Below, piece after piece: positions 53,275 to 61,405 of a DNA stretch of 64,000 bases. The notes under the pieces were generated by a model. It saw nothing but the letters and a program-made list of their open reading frames with translations. It ran no database searches and was not told the DNA's origin. Source of the DNA: Burkholderia lata (lineage in GTDB: Bacteria > Pseudomonadota > Gammaproteobacteria > Burkholderiales > Burkholderiaceae); assembly GCF_902499335.1 (NCBI RefSeq), contig NZ_CABVQK010000008.1, positions 397,836 through 461,835 on the forward strand. The letters run 5' to 3'. Within the stretch, counting starts at the first letter, position 1; each line of letters starts with the position of its first letter. The position numbers and the translations under genes are program-made.

Positions 53275-53284
53275 GTTCGCGAAC
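53275..53284. promoter_or_regulatory. 10-bp palindrome in the SDR 2 / LysR divergent gap
   Basis: GTTCGCGAAC, a perfect ten-base dyad in the 103-base divergent gap, 25 bases from the SDR start. Could be an operator; evidence is only the symmetry. Confidence 0.3.
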
Positions 53285-53352
53285 GTTAGGTCATTCTCGA
53301 TTGCGCAGGAACGTGCGAGACTTGAATAAGGTTCATGCCATAAAGGAATAAG

Positions 53353-54309
53353 ATGGATTCGCTGCGATCCATGCGCGTGTTCGTCCGCGCGATCGAGCTC
53401 GGCAATTTCTCGGCGGTCGCGCGCGAGGAAGGCACCGGCCAGCCGACGATCAGCAAGATCGTCGCCGCGTTAGAAAAGGAACTGGGCGTTCGCCTGCTCG
53501 AACGCTCGACCACGAGCCTCGCCCCCACCGACGAGGGCCGCCGGTTCTACGATCGCTGCAAGCGCGTGATCGACGAATACGCGAGCGCGGTGGCCGAGGT
53601 GCGCGGGCAAACGGTGCGGCCGGTCGGCAAGCTGGTCGTCAATGCGCCGCTGGGGCTGGGCGAGCTGAGGCTGAACGCGCTCGTGCTCGAATTCCTCGCC
53701 GCGTGGCCGGAGATCGAGGTCGAGCTGCAATTGACCGACCGCGTGATCGACCTGGTCGAAGAAGGCGTCGATGTCGCCATTCGCCTCGGCCACCTGCTGC
53801 CGCCGGATGCCGTGGCGCGCCACATCGCGTCGTCGTCGCGCCTGCTGGTCGCCGCGCCGGAGTATGTGTCGCGGGCACCGAGGCTCCGCCGGCCGGAAGA
53901 CCTGGCGAAGCACGAGTACGTCGGCTACGCGCGCGCGGACATCGGCAACGAACTGGCCTTCGCCCGCGGCGACGAGCAGGTCGTCGTTCCGGTACGCGGC
54001 CGATATCGCGTGAACAGCTCGATGGCGTTGCGGGAATGCTTTCTGGGTGGGAACGCGGTGGGCAGCGGGCCAGCGTGGCTCGTGCAGGACCTGATCGACA
54101 GCGGGCAACTCGTGCGGTTGCTGCCGAAGTGGGACATGGTGCCGCCGCACGAGCTGCACCTCGTGTACGCGTCGCGCCGGTATCTGCCGCTCCGGACCCG
54201 CACGTTCCTGCAGTTCATGGAGCGGCGGATTCCCGAGCTGCCCGGGTTCCGTGCGACCACCGCTCCGGCCGCCACTCCGACCGCGCCCGCACCGCGGCAG
54301 GCCCGCTGA
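53353..54309 (+). CDS. LysR-family transcriptional regulator (divergent from SDR 2)
   Basis: A 318-residue LysR protein. The helix-turn-helix is AVAREEGTGQPTISKIVAAL at about residues 19-38; the effector domain has NAPLGLGELRLNALVLEFLA and GNAVGSGPAWLVQDLIDSGQ. AAGGAA precedes ATG 53353. The C-terminus is Pro/Ala-rich and variable. It probably controls the divergent SDR gene. Its composition and length are ordinary for the family. Confidence 0.87.
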   Translation: MDSLRSMRVFVRAIELGNFSAVAREEGTGQPTISKIVAALEKELGVRLLERSTTSLAPTDEGRRFYDRCKRVIDEYASAVAEVRGQTVRPVGKLVVNAPLGLGELRLNALVLEFLAAWPEIEVELQLTDRVIDLVEEGVDVAIRLGHLLPPDAVARHIASSSRLLVAAPEYVSRAPRLRRPEDLAKHEYVGYARADIGNELAFARGDEQVVVPVRGRYRVNSSMALRECFLGGNAVGSGPAWLVQDLIDSGQLVRLLPKWDMVPPHELHLVYASRRYLPLRTRTFLQFMERRIPELPGFRATTAPAATPTAPAPRQAR

Positions 54310-54451
54310 CCGACGCGCGCCGCGGTCACGGCCGGCCCGGGCACCGATCCGCCACCGTTTTCCCGATCCGCCGAATCCCTGCTATTGCAGCGGCGCCGGC
54401 GGGCCGTTCGGCTAAAATGCCGCACTTTCCACCTTGTCCGGCCCGCTCGCC

Positions 54452-55840
54452 ATGCAACCCGCCTCCCCCGCCCAACCCGCCGTCCACGGCGCCGACGCCG
54501 CAGATTCGGCCCGCGACCTCGTCTATGGCCCGAACGACCGGCCGGCGCCGATGGTCGCCTTCGTCGCCGCGCTGCAGCACCTGCTGGCGATCATCGTGCC
54601 GATCGTCACGCCCGGCCTGCTGATCTGCCAGGCGCTCGGCGTGTCCAGCCGCGATACGACCCTTATCGTGTCGATGTCGCTGGTGATTTCCGGTATCGCC
54701 ACCTTCGTCCAGTGCAAGCGCTTCGGCCCGCTGGGCGCCGGCCTGCTGATTGTCCAGGGCACGAGCTTCAACTTCGTCGGCCCGCTGATCGCCGGCGGCA
54801 GCCTGATGGTCAAGCAAGGCACGCCGGTCGAGACCGTGATGGCAGCGATCTTCGGCGTCGTGATCGCCGGGTCGTTCGTCGAGATGGCCGTGTCGCGCAT
54901 CCTGCCGTTCGTGAAGCGCCTGATCACGCCGCTCGTCACCGGCATCGTCGTGCTGCTGATCGGCCTCACGCTGATCAAGGTCGGCCTCATCAGCATGGGC
55001 GGCGGCTATGGCGCGATGGCCAAGGGCACCTTCGCGAGCGCGGAGAACCTGACGCTGTCGGGCCTCGTGCTCGGCACGATCATCCTGCTGAACCGCGTGC
55101 CGATCGTATGGGTGCGCAGCACCGCGCTCGTCATCGCACTCGTCATCGGCTATCTCGCGGCCGCGTTCCTCGGCCGCCTCGACTTCACCGGCATGCACCA
55201 GGCCGCGTTGTTCCAGGTCCCGACGCCGCTGCACTTCGGCATCGGCTTCTCGTGGTCGCTGTTCGTGCCGATGCTGATCATCTACCTCGTCACGTCGCTC
55301 GAAGCGATCGGCGACGTCACGGCCACCAGCAAGATCTCGAACGAGCCGGTCGAAGGCCCGGTGTGGATGCAACGGATCAAGGGCGGCGTGCTCGTCAACG
55401 GCGCGAACTCGCTGCTGGCCGGCGTGTTCAACACGTTCCCGAGCTCGGTGTTCGCGCAAAACAACGGCGTGATCCAGATCACCGGCGTCGCCAGCCGCTA
55501 TGTCGGCGTCTGGATCGCGGGGATGCTCGTGGTGCTCGGGCTGTTCCCGGTCGTCGCCGGCGTGCTGCAGGCCGTGCCGGAGCCCGTGCTCGGCGGTGCG
55601 GCGATGGTGATGTTCGGCGCGGTGGCCGCATCGGGCATCAACATCCTCTCGGGCGTCCAGCTCGACCGTCGCGCGCTGCTGATCATCGCGGTGTCGCTCG
55701 CGCTCGGCCTGGGTGTGTCGCAGGTGCCGGACATCCTCAACAGCCTGCCGCACGCGCTGAAGAACGTGCTCGAATCGGGCGTGGCAACGGGCGGCATCTG
55801 CGCGCTCGTGATGAACTGGTTCCTGCCGGAAAAGAAGTAA
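54452..55840 (+). CDS. NCS2 xanthine/uracil permease (XanP/XanQ-like)
   Basis: A 462-residue nucleobase-ascorbate transporter with about fourteen helices. The NAT signature QNNGVIQITGVASR is at about residues 336-349 and matches the xanthine branch, and the helix-8 GDVTATSKIS and N-terminal ALQHLLAIIVPIVTPGLLI motifs agree. It would import xanthine with protons. ATG 54452 is used; an in-frame TTG at 54434 is an alternative and neither has a clear ribosome site. The gene is alone, bordered by a LysR gene and a Nudix gene, and followed by a strong GC hairpin. Confidence 0.87.
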   Translation: MQPASPAQPAVHGADAADSARDLVYGPNDRPAPMVAFVAALQHLLAIIVPIVTPGLLICQALGVSSRDTTLIVSMSLVISGIATFVQCKRFGPLGAGLLIVQGTSFNFVGPLIAGGSLMVKQGTPVETVMAAIFGVVIAGSFVEMAVSRILPFVKRLITPLVTGIVVLLIGLTLIKVGLISMGGGYGAMAKGTFASAENLTLSGLVLGTIILLNRVPIVWVRSTALVIALVIGYLAAAFLGRLDFTGMHQAALFQVPTPLHFGIGFSWSLFVPMLIIYLVTSLEAIGDVTATSKISNEPVEGPVWMQRIKGGVLVNGANSLLAGVFNTFPSSVFAQNNGVIQITGVASRYVGVWIAGMLVVLGLFPVVAGVLQAVPEPVLGGAAMVMFGAVAASGINILSGVQLDRRALLIIAVSLALGLGVSQVPDILNSLPHALKNVLESGVATGGICALVMNWFLPEKK

Positions 55841-55865
55841 AGGAAATGGCGGTGCGAACCGCCTG

Positions 55866-55894
55866 ACGACGCGGCGCGTGACCGGCCGCGTCGT
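55866..55894 (+). terminator. GC-rich hairpin after the xanthine-type permease
   Basis: Ten-base stem ACGACGCGGC / GCCGCGTCGT with a nine-base loop, 26 bases after the stop codon. It lacks a clear T run, so it may terminate with Rho or protect the 3' end. Confidence 0.55.
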
Positions 55895-56060
55895 TCGTCA
55901 TGCCAAGCAGCCTCGGGCACGCGTGCAGGCCACGCGATCAACACCCCAACCCGCGCTTTCGACGCACCCCGGGGCTGTCGCCCCCGCCACGGTGGAGATC
56001 GATCGTCAAACCCGGTCAAGCCGGCTTGGCCGATCGATTTGTGCTGGTTAGAATCACGCC

Positions 56061-56486
56061 ATGCCCCAAGCCCCCGCCCCCAACAACACCCCCGAAACAA
56101 GCACCGTCCCGGTCAAGGAACGCGCGACCATCGTCTGCTACCGCGGCGAGCAAGTCTTGCTCGTCGCCCGCGCGGCGTCGCGCTGGGCCCTTCCCGGCGG
56201 CACGATCAAGCGCGGGGAAACGCCGCTCGAAGCCGCACATCGCGAGTTATCCGAAGAAACCGGCATCACCGGCCAGCATCTCGTCTACTCGATGCAGTTC
56301 ACCGGGCTCGCCAAGATCCATCACGTGTTTTTCGCGGAAGTCGGCCCGGACCAGACGCCGCAAGCGAGCAACGAGATCGAGAAATGCAAGTGGTTTCCGA
56401 TCGACAGCGTCGACGGGTTGCGCGCCAGCATTCCGACGAAGCGCATCGTCGAACTCGTTTACCAACACGAAATCACCAAGGCGTAG
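56061..56486 (+). CDS. Nudix hydrolase
   Basis: A 141-residue Nudix protein. The complete Nudix box GGTIKRGETPLEAAHRELSE-ETG runs from about residue 46 to 68 and fits G-x5-E-x7-R-E-U-x-E-E-x-G-U. These enzymes hydrolyse nucleoside diphosphates linked to another group, such as oxidised nucleotides or ADP-sugars; the substrate is not clear. It starts 221 bases after the permease and is alone. The next genes are on the other strand. Confidence 0.88.
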   Translation: MPQAPAPNNTPETSTVPVKERATIVCYRGEQVLLVARAASRWALPGGTIKRGETPLEAAHRELSEETGITGQHLVYSMQFTGLAKIHHVFFAEVGPDQTPQASNEIEKCKWFPIDSVDGLRASIPTKRIVELVYQHEITKA

Positions 56487-56562
56487 TGCGCTACGGACGA
56501 GCGCACTCATGAGCCGACGGCCGGCTCAAGTCGCTTTTCGTGGATCCGCGACGCGCGAACGC

Positions 56563-56775
56563 TCAGTGCGCGCGCTTTCTGCGTAATTCGCGTGCGGAAT
56601 AAACGACGAGGAAGATGCCCAGCATCGCGGCGCCGGACGCCATGAAGTCGTTCGCGCTTCCCGAGCTGTACAGGGACTTCGGGAAAATGCCGAGACTCAA
56701 TCCCGCACCAGCAAGAAGCAATCCTGCCGCCATGCCCCAGATTGGTCCGGTGGTCTTGTCGATTTTATTTTTCAT
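56563..56775 (-). CDS. Small membrane protein, unknown
   Basis: A 70-residue protein with two hydrophobic segments (PIWGMAAGLLLAGAGLSLGI and SGAAMLGIFLVVYSA) separated by a short polar loop, and a basic C-terminus (ELRRKRAH). No family recognised. ATG 56775 is used; in-frame starts at 56796 and 56847 are possible and none has a strong ribosome site. It may be the last gene of the minus-strand cassette that extends to the right edge, though a 254-base gap separates it from the next gene. Composition is less GC-rich than typical of the window. Confidence 0.6.
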   Translation of the reverse strand: MKNKIDKTTGPIWGMAAGLLLAGAGLSLGIFPKSLYSSGSANDFMASGAAMLGIFLVVYSARELRRKRAH

Positions 56776-57029
56776 ACAGCACCCGTCTACAGTCATTACC
56801 TGAACGGTATCGGCAAGGGACGCCGCGTCTACCTTCAGTGATTCCACTATAGCCCGGAAAAAATTCGCAAACTTTTAGTGCTTTTCCCGATCAAGATTTT
56901 CCGATCTCGACCGCGAGGTACAGTTCGGATCGCGCAACACGATGCCGGCGGTTACGTGACGGTACTCGAAGCGTGCGGCTGCTTGCCGGATGCAGCATGT
57001 CGCTCGGCAATGCAGCCGCATCCGGAGCG

Positions 57030-58031
57030 TCATTGGCCGCGCCCGCCCACGTGCGGGATCACCTCGTCATAACTGATCGGCTGCGATTCGGCGTCGCATC
57101 CGTATTCGTCCGCCCAGTTTCCAATGAAAAACACCCCGCCTTTGTGCCCATGATCGACCGCGTCGTCATAGCTCGCTTGTGAGTCGAACGCCAGTTTTCG
57201 CAGCTCGCCATACTCGTGTCGATTGCCGCAGCCGAACGTCACCCGTTTGCATTGCCCGTTGTCATTCAGATCCATGTAATAGATCGAGCTACGCCTGTCG
57301 ATATGTTCACCTTGCTTTAGCGTGCGCTCGTAGACACGAGCGACGGCTCCGCCCTCTCCTTCGTCGCGGCACGTCATGTCGAGCCTGTCGTAAAAGTCGT
57401 GCGCCTTCGCGTGCGAGGTGAGTTGCAGGCGAACCTTCTTGTCATCACCGACGCCCTTGGTCATGTGCCGCACGGCCTCATCGAGGACCCGGATTCCCAA
57501 CCCCTGTCCTCGCGCGTTCTCGGCTACGCACAGCACGTGCAATTCAACTTGCCTGGCGATGTCGCTTCCCTTCTTCCCTGATTCCTTCGTACTGACGCTT
57601 TCGTAAGCGAATACCCCGACCGGCTTCGCCTTCTCGTACGGTGTCGCGCCGTTCGGGCCGGTGTCCTTGCAAAGGTATCGGGTCAGTTCGGGCTGATTCG
57701 GCCTCGATTTGACGAAGAGATCGGCGCCGTCTCGCTGCCGCGTGAGCGGGTTGTCGTGGAGCGGGTAATAGTTGCCATACAGCCAGTAATCGTCGGCACG
57801 AGCCCAGTCGGGTCTGCACAGCGAGTTGACCGTATTGTCGACATCGCCGGCGCTTTGCAGATGATGCAGCTGTTTCCCCCACGTCGAGTTCAACTCGCGC
57901 CCCTCTTTCACGGCGACAGGCCGGCAATCGATTTCCGCCGATGCGTGCCCTGGCAGGGTGCCGACCGCAATCGCGACCGCAATCAGCGCACCCCGTTTCG
58001 AAACGAATTCACCCCAGATTCGCGTGTTCAT
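57030..58031 (-). CDS. Exported protein with a GNAT acetyltransferase-like domain
   Basis: A 333-residue protein with a clear signal peptide (KRGALIAVAIAVGTLPGHASA, cleavage after about residue 32), yet with a GNAT motif A at about 168-180 (CVAENARGQGLGI) and the helix RVLDEAVRHM after it, the acetyl-CoA pyrophosphate loop of N-acetyltransferases. Eight cysteines in the mature part suggest disulfides and a periplasmic or secreted location. GNAT enzymes normally work in the cytoplasm, where acetyl-CoA is found. GGAGGG precedes ATG 58031. The gene is visibly less GC-rich than its neighbours. It may be a toxin, an effector or a fold used for binding. Confidence 0.72.
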   Translation of the reverse strand: MNTRIWGEFVSKRGALIAVAIAVGTLPGHASAEIDCRPVAVKEGRELNSTWGKQLHHLQSAGDVDNTVNSLCRPDWARADDYWLYGNYYPLHDNPLTRQRDGADLFVKSRPNQPELTRYLCKDTGPNGATPYEKAKPVGVFAYESVSTKESGKKGSDIARQVELHVLCVAENARGQGLGIRVLDEAVRHMTKGVGDDKKVRLQLTSHAKAHDFYDRLDMTCRDEGEGGAVARVYERTLKQGEHIDRRSSIYYMDLNDNGQCKRVTFGCGNRHEYGELRKLAFDSQASYDDAVDHGHKGGVFFIGNWADEYGCDAESQPISYDEVIPHVGGRGQ

Positions 58032-58078
58032 GATATTGCCCTCCGTTGGTTGGTCAGTCTTCGCTGCATGCCGCGCGC

Positions 58079-58621
58079 TCACAGGCACATCACCTTCTTC
58101 GCGATCGCCCATCGGCGCATCCGGTCTTCGAGTCCATTGACACCGCCGTTGATGCGTCTCGTCAGCAACGCGAAATCGCCAGAATCGGCGAGCGCGTTGC
58201 AGCCGTGCCGCTCCCACCACCAGGCCGCCGAGCGCGCGGCCAGCAGCTCGTGTTCGAGGCGTTCCGGCTCGCGCTCGAGATCGGCGCCGAGTGCGTGGCC
58301 GCATTCGCGATAGTTCGCACGCCCCGTGATCTGAATGAGCCCGCGTCCGAGGAAGCGCCGGCCGTCGCCCGGCTGAACGTTGCCGAGCGCCGCAGCCTTG
58401 CGCGAAGGCGGTTCATAGGCGCGCTGCGCGGGCGTCGGCCCCCACAGCTCGCGCGTGAGCGTGAAGCCGAGCGTCTCGTGGCCCGTTTGCGCGACGAACG
58501 CCGCCATGCGCGCGTTGGTCGAAATGCCGAACTCGGCCATCGCGGCGGCAAACGCCGGATGCCAGCGTTGCGCGAGCGCGCCGGATATCGCGGCAGCGGC
58601 CCGGAATTCATCGAGTGTCAT
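58079..58621 (-). CDS. GH19 chitinase / phage-type endolysin-like hydrolase
   Basis: A 180-residue glycoside hydrolase family 19 domain with no signal peptide. The catalytic Glu49 lies in AQTGHETLGF, a second Glu58 in TRELWGP, and GRGLIQITGRANY (92-104) is the substrate-binding motif of GH19 endolysins. Phage and phage-like elements use it to cut peptidoglycan. AAGGAG sits eight bases before ATG 58621. The start overlaps the end of the DUF4239-like membrane gene by 14 bases, so the two are coupled. A leaderless wall hydrolase next to membrane proteins suggests release of something, but housekeeping or effector roles are also possible. Confidence 0.82.
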   Translation of the reverse strand: MTLDEFRAAAAISGALAQRWHPAFAAAMAEFGISTNARMAAFVAQTGHETLGFTLTRELWGPTPAQRAYEPPSRKAAALGNVQPGDGRRFLGRGLIQITGRANYRECGHALGADLEREPERLEHELLAARSAAWWWERHGCNALADSGDFALLTRRINGGVNGLEDRMRRWAIAKKVMCL

Positions 58622-59567
58622 CGTGTTCTCCTTGCGGCGCATGGGCGGGCGGGACAGTAGCAAGTGCACCCGGCGGTGATGAATCGGTCGAGACAGTCGC
58701 CGCGGCTCCACCGTCGATGAGCGTCCCAAGCGGATTGCGCGGCGACGGCGGCGTGTCGTGCGCTGCATCCGACGCGCTACGCCGCGATTGCGCGTCCATC
58801 GCAGCAACAATCACGCGCAGCGGCTCCGGCTTGACGCTGACTTCGCCCGCGAACGGACGGTCGACGGCGAGCACGAAGAAGAACGCGAGTCCGAGCGTGA
58901 GCGCCCAGCTCGTGACGAGCGCGATGTTGAAGCGCGTGCCCGGCAGGATGTAGAGAAGCAGAAACGACACGACGCTCGCGAGCACCACCACGCCCCACAG
59001 CGTGGCCGGCATCGCGACGTCGAGCGTCAGCAGGCGCTGTTCGCGATGCTTCGCCATCTCGTTCACGCGCGCGAGCACCTCGCCGAGCAGCACGCGCTGC
59101 CGCTCGCTGCGCGGCTCGATCTGGTTGGTCATGTCGAACAGGTGATCGAAGCGGGCCGCCGCCTGCGCATCGGCACTCGCCTGCTGCTGCATCTTCGGCC
59201 ACTCGTAACGGACGACCCCGTCGAGATACGCACGCAGCGCGCCCGATGCGGCATCCGCGACCGGGTCGCCGAACGCGACGAGATCGCGCGACAGTTCGCC
59301 GGCCGCGGTCGCTTCGGCGTCGACCGTCCGCTCCGCGCCGTTGTATGCGTCCCACACGCTGATCGCCGAAAACGCGACGAGCAGCGAGTTGATCGTCGTG
59401 ATGACCGATACCATCGTGATCGCCATCGCCCGCTGCTCCGGCAGCAGGTCGACGGGCAGGATGCGACGGAACAGCGCATAGCCGCCGAGCGCGGCCGCGA
59501 CGGTCGCGATCACGACGAAGCCCCCCATCAGCCATGATGGCCAGTTGTAGAGAAAGAGCATGGTCAT
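58608..59567 (-). CDS. Membrane protein, bestrophin-like / DUF4239 type
   Basis: A 319-residue protein with four main helices: two at the N-terminus (residues about 10-33 and 48-72) and two near 185-235. The large region between (about 75-180), predicted cytoplasmic or periplasmic, is helical (RTVDAEATAAGELSRDLVAFG). This pattern fits the bestrophin-like DUF4239 family of unknown role. The C-terminal tail is Pro/Ser/Ala-rich. The start overlaps the stop of the next upstream gene by four bases (ATGA) and its own end overlaps the GH19 gene. Confidence 0.7.
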   Translation of the reverse strand: MTMLFLYNWPSWLMGGFVVIATVAAALGGYALFRRILPVDLLPEQRAMAITMVSVITTINSLLVAFSAISVWDAYNGAERTVDAEATAAGELSRDLVAFGDPVADAASGALRAYLDGVVRYEWPKMQQQASADAQAAARFDHLFDMTNQIEPRSERQRVLLGEVLARVNEMAKHREQRLLTLDVAMPATLWGVVVLASVVSFLLLYILPGTRFNIALVTSWALTLGLAFFFVLAVDRPFAGEVSVKPEPLRVIVAAMDAQSRRSASDAAHDTPPSPRNPLGTLIDGGAAATVSTDSSPPGALATVPPAHAPQGEHDDTR

Positions 59568-60628
59568 TCCCTGCTTGCGCTTGCGTTTGCGCCGTCGCGA
59601 CGCCCTGCCTGCGGCATATCCGCCGACAGCATCGCGCGCGTGAATTCGGCAAGCCGCTGCCTGACCGCATCGGCCGGCATCCCGGTTTCAAGCGATTGCT
59701 GAAGCCGCAACAGGTCCGCCGCAAGTTCGCTTTGCCATTGCACACGCTCGGTCGCCGCATGGGCGCGATGCGCTTCGAACGTCGCCTGCGCGGCGGCCGC
59801 CGTATCGCCACGCACGAGCGTCTCGAGCGTCTCGACGAGCCGGTGCAACAGCCGATGCACGGCCGTCGCCGAAAACCCGCCGAGCATCGCAAGCGCCGGC
59901 TTGCCGAAGCTGCGCATGCTGCCGCCGTCGTACAGGTGAGGCGGTAGCAACTCGACGAGGATCACGCCCGCGATCACGCCGAGAATCAGCCGCGCGCCGT
60001 ACGACGCGTCGTACTTCGGGTCGTAGGTCGAATTCGCGACGTAGCGGTGCGCCTGGAACAGTGTTGCAAACGACGCGCCGAGCCCCGCGCAGAACAGCAG
60101 GAACAGCGCGTTCCACAGCAGCCGGGTGCCGTGCGAATCGAGAAACCCCTGATCGATGTTCGCGACCGACACTTCCGGCGACAGCGACGTCGCGATCACG
60201 GCGACCAGGAACGTCGCGGCGGACAGCGTCAGCGCGCGAATCAGCGGCACGGGTCCGAGCCACGCGAAGCGCGAGCGGACGCGCAGTTCGCGGTCGAGCA
60301 GCGTGATGGCCTGTGGTGTGGCCGGCGCGATCGCGACTGCAAGCCGGCGATGAATCGCGGCAAGCGCGTACGATGCGCCGTGTACCGACGACGCATCCGC
60401 CGCCGCGGTGTCGGCCGCGGCATGCGACACCGCGGCCATCAGCATCGACAATTGCGCGATCAGATCGGGCGCGACGGCAATCCCGTGCTGCAGCGCGTAG
60501 CGCGCCATCGCATTGCATTCGGTCTGCAACTGCCCGACCAGATCGCGCTTCGACGGGGCTGCGTTCGCGCCGTCCGCTTCGGGCGGTGCGTCCGCCGCTG
60601 TCCGGAACCACGAGCGATGCGTTCGCAT
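59564..60628 (-). CDS. Membrane protein of unknown family, coupled to DUF4239-like gene
   Basis: A 354-residue protein. After a 95-residue soluble start it has about four helices between residues 130 and 275 (LIRALTLSAATFLVAVIATS, LWNALFLLFCAGLGASFATLF, GARLILGVIAGVILVELL and a weaker one), then a helical cytoplasmic-like tail. I do not recognise the family. GGAG lies eight bases before ATG 60628; the open frame extends upstream through the next gene in another register and is rejected. It shares a four-base overlap with the downstream membrane gene, so the two probably form a complex. Confidence 0.7.
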   Translation of the reverse strand: MRTHRSWFRTAADAPPEADGANAAPSKRDLVGQLQTECNAMARYALQHGIAVAPDLIAQLSMLMAAVSHAAADTAAADASSVHGASYALAAIHRRLAVAIAPATPQAITLLDRELRVRSRFAWLGPVPLIRALTLSAATFLVAVIATSLSPEVSVANIDQGFLDSHGTRLLWNALFLLFCAGLGASFATLFQAHRYVANSTYDPKYDASYGARLILGVIAGVILVELLPPHLYDGGSMRSFGKPALAMLGGFSATAVHRLLHRLVETLETLVRGDTAAAAQATFEAHRAHAATERVQWQSELAADLLRLQQSLETGMPADAVRQRLAEFTRAMLSADMPQAGRRDGANASASRE

Positions 60629-60662
60629 GGCGATTCTCCAACGTGTCGGCCGGCAACGTGCG

Positions 60663-61322
60663 CTACAGCCGCACTTCGTCGCCGCAATTGCCGCCCGGCG
60701 CCACGACGAGCATGCCGCCCTTGTCGCGATACACGAACACGTCGGACCAGTCGCGCAGCCGGTAGCGCACCTCCGCGAGCCGTCCTTCGGGCGTGCACAG
60801 GAACTGCACGGACTTGTCCGCGCCGACGAAGAAATCGTGCAGTTGCGCATTCTTCAGCTCGTCGAGCCGCACCACCTTGTTGTCGTTCTCCCGCAGGTAG
60901 CGGCCGAGATTCGTGAGGCCGACCGCACGCGCCATTGCGGCGAGCTCGGCGGCATAACCGGCCGGCGCGTATCCCGTGCAGCTCCCGTAGCGATTCCAGT
61001 GCTGCTGGAAGGCGTCGGCGCTCGCCGGCGCGATATACGGCGCGGCATCGTCGGACAGCGTGCCGGCCGGCACCGGCGTCGTGTCGCAGTCGCGCCGCGG
61101 CGTATACAGGCCGATCGCCGTGATCCGGATCGGCGCGCCGTCCGCGGCCTGGCGCGCGGACGGCGGCTGGGCGGCCGTGCACGTCTGGGCGCCATCGCCG
61201 CCGACGCACGTGCCGAGCTTCCAGGACAGCGCCAGCGTCCAGTCCTGCGCGTGCGCGCCGGCGCAGGTCAGAATCAGGCTGGCGGCGCAGGCAGCCCGGG
61301 TCATGCGCAACAGGGTCGACAT
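60663..61322 (-). CDS. Exported RNase T2-fold protein lacking catalytic histidines
   Basis: A 219-residue exported protein (signal peptide to about residue 25, AGAHA). The remainder resembles bacterial RNase I / RNase T2: ALSWKLGTC like the start strand, KVVRLDELKNAQ, VQFLCTPEG and a final PGGNCGDEVRL like RNase I. At the two catalytic signatures the key residues have changed: where CAS I has H-G-L-W-P it reads IGLYTP (Ile70 for His), and where CAS II has E-x-x-K-H-G-x-C it reads HWNRYGSC (residues 108-115). It should not be an active ribonuclease. AAGGAG precedes the ATG by eight bases. Confidence 0.75.
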   Translation of the reverse strand: MSTLLRMTRAACAASLILTCAGAHAQDWTLALSWKLGTCVGGDGAQTCTAAQPPSARQAADGAPIRITAIGLYTPRRDCDTTPVPAGTLSDDAAPYIAPASADAFQQHWNRYGSCTGYAPAGYAAELAAMARAVGLTNLGRYLRENDNKVVRLDELKNAQLHDFFVGADKSVQFLCTPEGRLAEVRYRLRDWSDVFVYRDKGGMLVVAPGGNCGDEVRL

Positions 61323-61405
61323 GATGCGTTTCTCCTTGTCTTGTGTATGTGACGACTTGCGCCGGCCGACGGAATCGGCCGGCGGCCGGCGCGACTCGCG
61401 CGCCG

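Noticed and set aside
54310..54451. Possible purine riboswitch before the xanthine-type permease
   Set aside because: Only 142 bases are available and no conserved riboswitch core or paired stems were seen.
57030..61322. Prophage lysis cassette
   Set aside because: Although a GH19 endolysin-like gene is present, there are no head, tail, integrase or phage regulatory genes nearby, and the two membrane proteins are far larger than holins.
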